Source: an uncultured Clostridia bacterium (GTDB lineage Bacteria > Bacillota > Clostridia > Lachnospirales > Lachnospiraceae). Taken from it: DNA of 7,423 nucleotides. Both the position numbers and the translations under genes were made by a program. Numbering within the stretch: position 1 is the first letter of the stretch; each line of letters begins with the position of its first letter. The notes below the pieces were generated by a model. It made no database searches, was not told the DNA's origin, and saw nothing but the letters and a program-made list of their open reading frames with translations. Shown one piece after another: positions 6,204-7,423 of the stretch. The stretch lies in assembly GCA_947088195.1 (NCBI GenBank), contig CAMUFS010000149.1:1-7423 (forward strand), in the 5' to 3' direction.

Positions 6204-7423
6204 TTATTTTCCTGTTGCTATATACCGATCATAAGCAGCCTGGTAGGTCTTTTGAAGCTCTTCCATACCGCAATTATTCTTAAGAACAGAAAGATAGTCC
6301 TCCCACTCTTTGTCACTAGGTCCGCCATTCTTTATCCACAGACCCTCCTTCTCTGCTACAGTGCTCTCAAAATCTGATTTATACATATCAATCACATCAA
6401 GCTCCTCCTGTGTATACACACAATCCACAGGGAAAGTAATTGTATTATCCACATATGGCATCCAGAAATCATACAAATCGGTCAAACGTTCGATTGCCCT
6501 TGCTTCCATCTTAAATGTTGTATTATAGTAATCGCTGAGGATCAACTTTGGCCCGTACACCTCATTCTCACCCTTCAACTCTCCAGCAGATTTATTATAC
6601 TTTGCGCGACTTTCCTCATCTGTAATACTGTCCCAGATTCCGTTTTCATCCTGCTCTGTAAAATACACACCAATAGGGCCGTACTGAAGCTGCATCACGA
6701 TCTCTGGATCATACCATGCATCATAGAATTTTAATAAATTGGCGGGACTTTTACACTTGCTTGTAATACTTAAATTGCCTGCATTTGTTCCTCCGCCTGT
6801 TCGAACTGTCACATTATGTGTTCCATCTGGTCCATCAAGAACGGGAAGGAATACGTAATCCTTTGCATAGTCTCCCATCAGCTCTTCGATATACCACCAT
6901 GTAGAAACTCCTACATATCCCTGAGAGCACTTGGAAATTAACTGTGTATCACTCTGGCTGAACATTTCCACATCCATCAAGCCCTCCTCAAACCAGTTGT
7001 GGAAATAAGTGAGTGCATCACGGTAATTATCTGTCGCACATATAAATTCCACCTTGCCTTCCGGCGTCAGAACCAGATCATTGATAACATCATTTGGCCA
7101 ATTCGTAAAACCAAATCCAGCATAGAAAATATTCTGACCCCAGCACCACTGATCAAAACCAGTACTCATTGGGATGGTGCTTCCGGCAGCGTTGCCATAA
7201 TACTTCGCACTCATATCATTATCCTTAAACGCTTTTAACGCTGTATGAAGCTCATCGAGCGTAGTGGGAACAGAAAGCCCAAGATCATCCAACCATGCTT
7301 TATTGATCATACTAAACTGAGGAATCGTGTAGATACTGTAATCCTCCTCTTTGCCAATACCAGCCGTTCCCATCTTCTCTGCTGCAGGAAGACCATAGAT
7401 CTTGCCATCGCTCATAGTAATAG
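6204..7423 (-). CDS. ABC transporter extracellular sugar-binding protein, CUT1/LipO-like (partial, N-terminus beyond window)
   Basis: About 405 residues are visible, ending in TYQAAYDRYIATGK, a C-terminus characteristic of large carbohydrate-binding lipoproteins of Clostridia and Paenibacillus (SBP_bac_1 group, usually about 500-560 residues). The reading frame stays open to the window edge (codons ACT and ATT precede the ATG at 7415), and that Met lies in a conserved internal segment (DGKIYGLPAA), so it is not the start. The signal peptide and lipobox must lie upstream. The middle is rich in aromatic residues (FDQWCWGQNIFYAGFGFTNW), common in sugar clefts. Role: captures a saccharide at the cell surface and delivers it to an ABC importer; permease genes are not in the window. 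Because two beta-fructosidases follow directly, the ligand is probably a fructan fragment or sucrose-like sugar (inference from context). Confidence 0.9.
   Translation of the reverse strand, partial: ITMSDGKIYGLPAAEKMGTAGIGKEEDYSIYTIPQFSMINKAWLDDLGLSVPTTLDELHTALKAFKDNDMSAKYYGNAAGSTIPMSTGFDQWCWGQNIFYAGFGFTNWPNDVINDLVLTPEGKVEFICATDNYRDALTYFHNWFEEGLMDVEMFSQSDTQLISKCSQGYVGVSTWWYIEELMGDYAKDYVFLPVLDGPDGTHNVTVRTGGGTNAGNLSITSKCKSPANLLKFYDAWYDPEIVMQLQYGPIGVYFTEQDENGIWDSITDEESRAKYNKSAGELKGENEVYGPKLILSDYYNTTFKMEARAIERLTDLYDFWMPYVDNTITFPVDCVYTQEELDVIDMYKSDFESTVAEKEGLWIKNGGPSDKEWEDYLSVLKNNCGMEELQKTYQAAYDRYIATGK

Noticed and set aside
5933..6377. Plus-strand ORFs (5933-6283, 5979-6377) opposite the GH32 start and binding-protein end
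   Set aside because: They are antisense shadows of well-supported genes, lack recognisable domains and are rich in Ser, Leu and Cys as expected of reverse-frame translation.
7413..7415. ATG at 7415 as the start of the solute-binding protein
   Set aside because: The frame stays open to the window edge, no signal peptide follows this Met, and it lies in an internal conserved segment (DGKIYGLPAA).
1..7423. CRISPR arrays, tRNA or rRNA genes, insertion-sequence ends, riboswitches
   Set aside because: No regularly spaced repeats, no cloverleaf candidates in the short gaps, no transposase other than the recombinase, and no leader long enough for a riboswitch inside the window.

Overview
All supportable genes in this window lie on the minus strand, so transcription runs from high to low coordinates. 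The sequence looks like a low-to-moderate-GC Gram-positive anaerobe of the Clostridia, most likely Lachnospiraceae-like. The basis is: strong AGGAGG-type ribosome binding sites, a CUT1-type sugar-binding protein beside glycoside hydrolases, a Clostridia-style large serine recombinase with a zinc ribbon and coiled coil, and a lipobox-anchored exoenzyme. This placement is an inference from gene content; no rRNA or other marker gene is present.

Layout in transcription order. (1) 7423-6204: most of an ABC transporter solute-binding protein, cut by the window edge. (2) 6188-4677: a cytoplasmic GH32 beta-fructosidase with all three canonical acidic motifs. (3) 4670-2313: a surface lipoprotein carrying a LamG-like carbohydrate-binding domain followed by a second, divergent GH32 domain. 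(4) 2306-2265: a strong intrinsic terminator that closes this operon. (5) 2292-781: a large serine recombinase that has lost the N-terminal catalytic-serine segment, and whose only upstream start codon lies inside the terminator loop. (6) About 770-721: a promoter and ribosome binding site overlapped by inverted repeats. (7) 712-1: the N-terminal part of a CoA-disulfide-reductase-like flavoprotein, cut by the window edge.

Genes 1-3 are spaced 15 and 6 nt apart and read as one fructan or fructo-oligosaccharide operon. The lipoprotein GH32 would bind and cut polymer or oligosaccharide outside the cell, the binding protein would capture products for an ABC importer whose permeases are presumably beyond the window, and the cytoplasmic GH32 would finish hydrolysis to fructose and glucose. 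The flavoprotein is a separate transcription unit with its own promoter, probably concerned with thiol or NAD(P)H redox balance. The recombinase is best read as a relic of a mobile element left between the two units.

The most notable points are the Asp-to-Glu change at the nucleophile position of the extracellular GH32, the beheaded recombinase whose ORF begins in a terminator, and a Rex-like palindrome over the flavoprotein promoter. No wholly new system is evident. No stretch of more than 300 bases lacks a gene; the longest intergenic gap is 68 bases (713-780).
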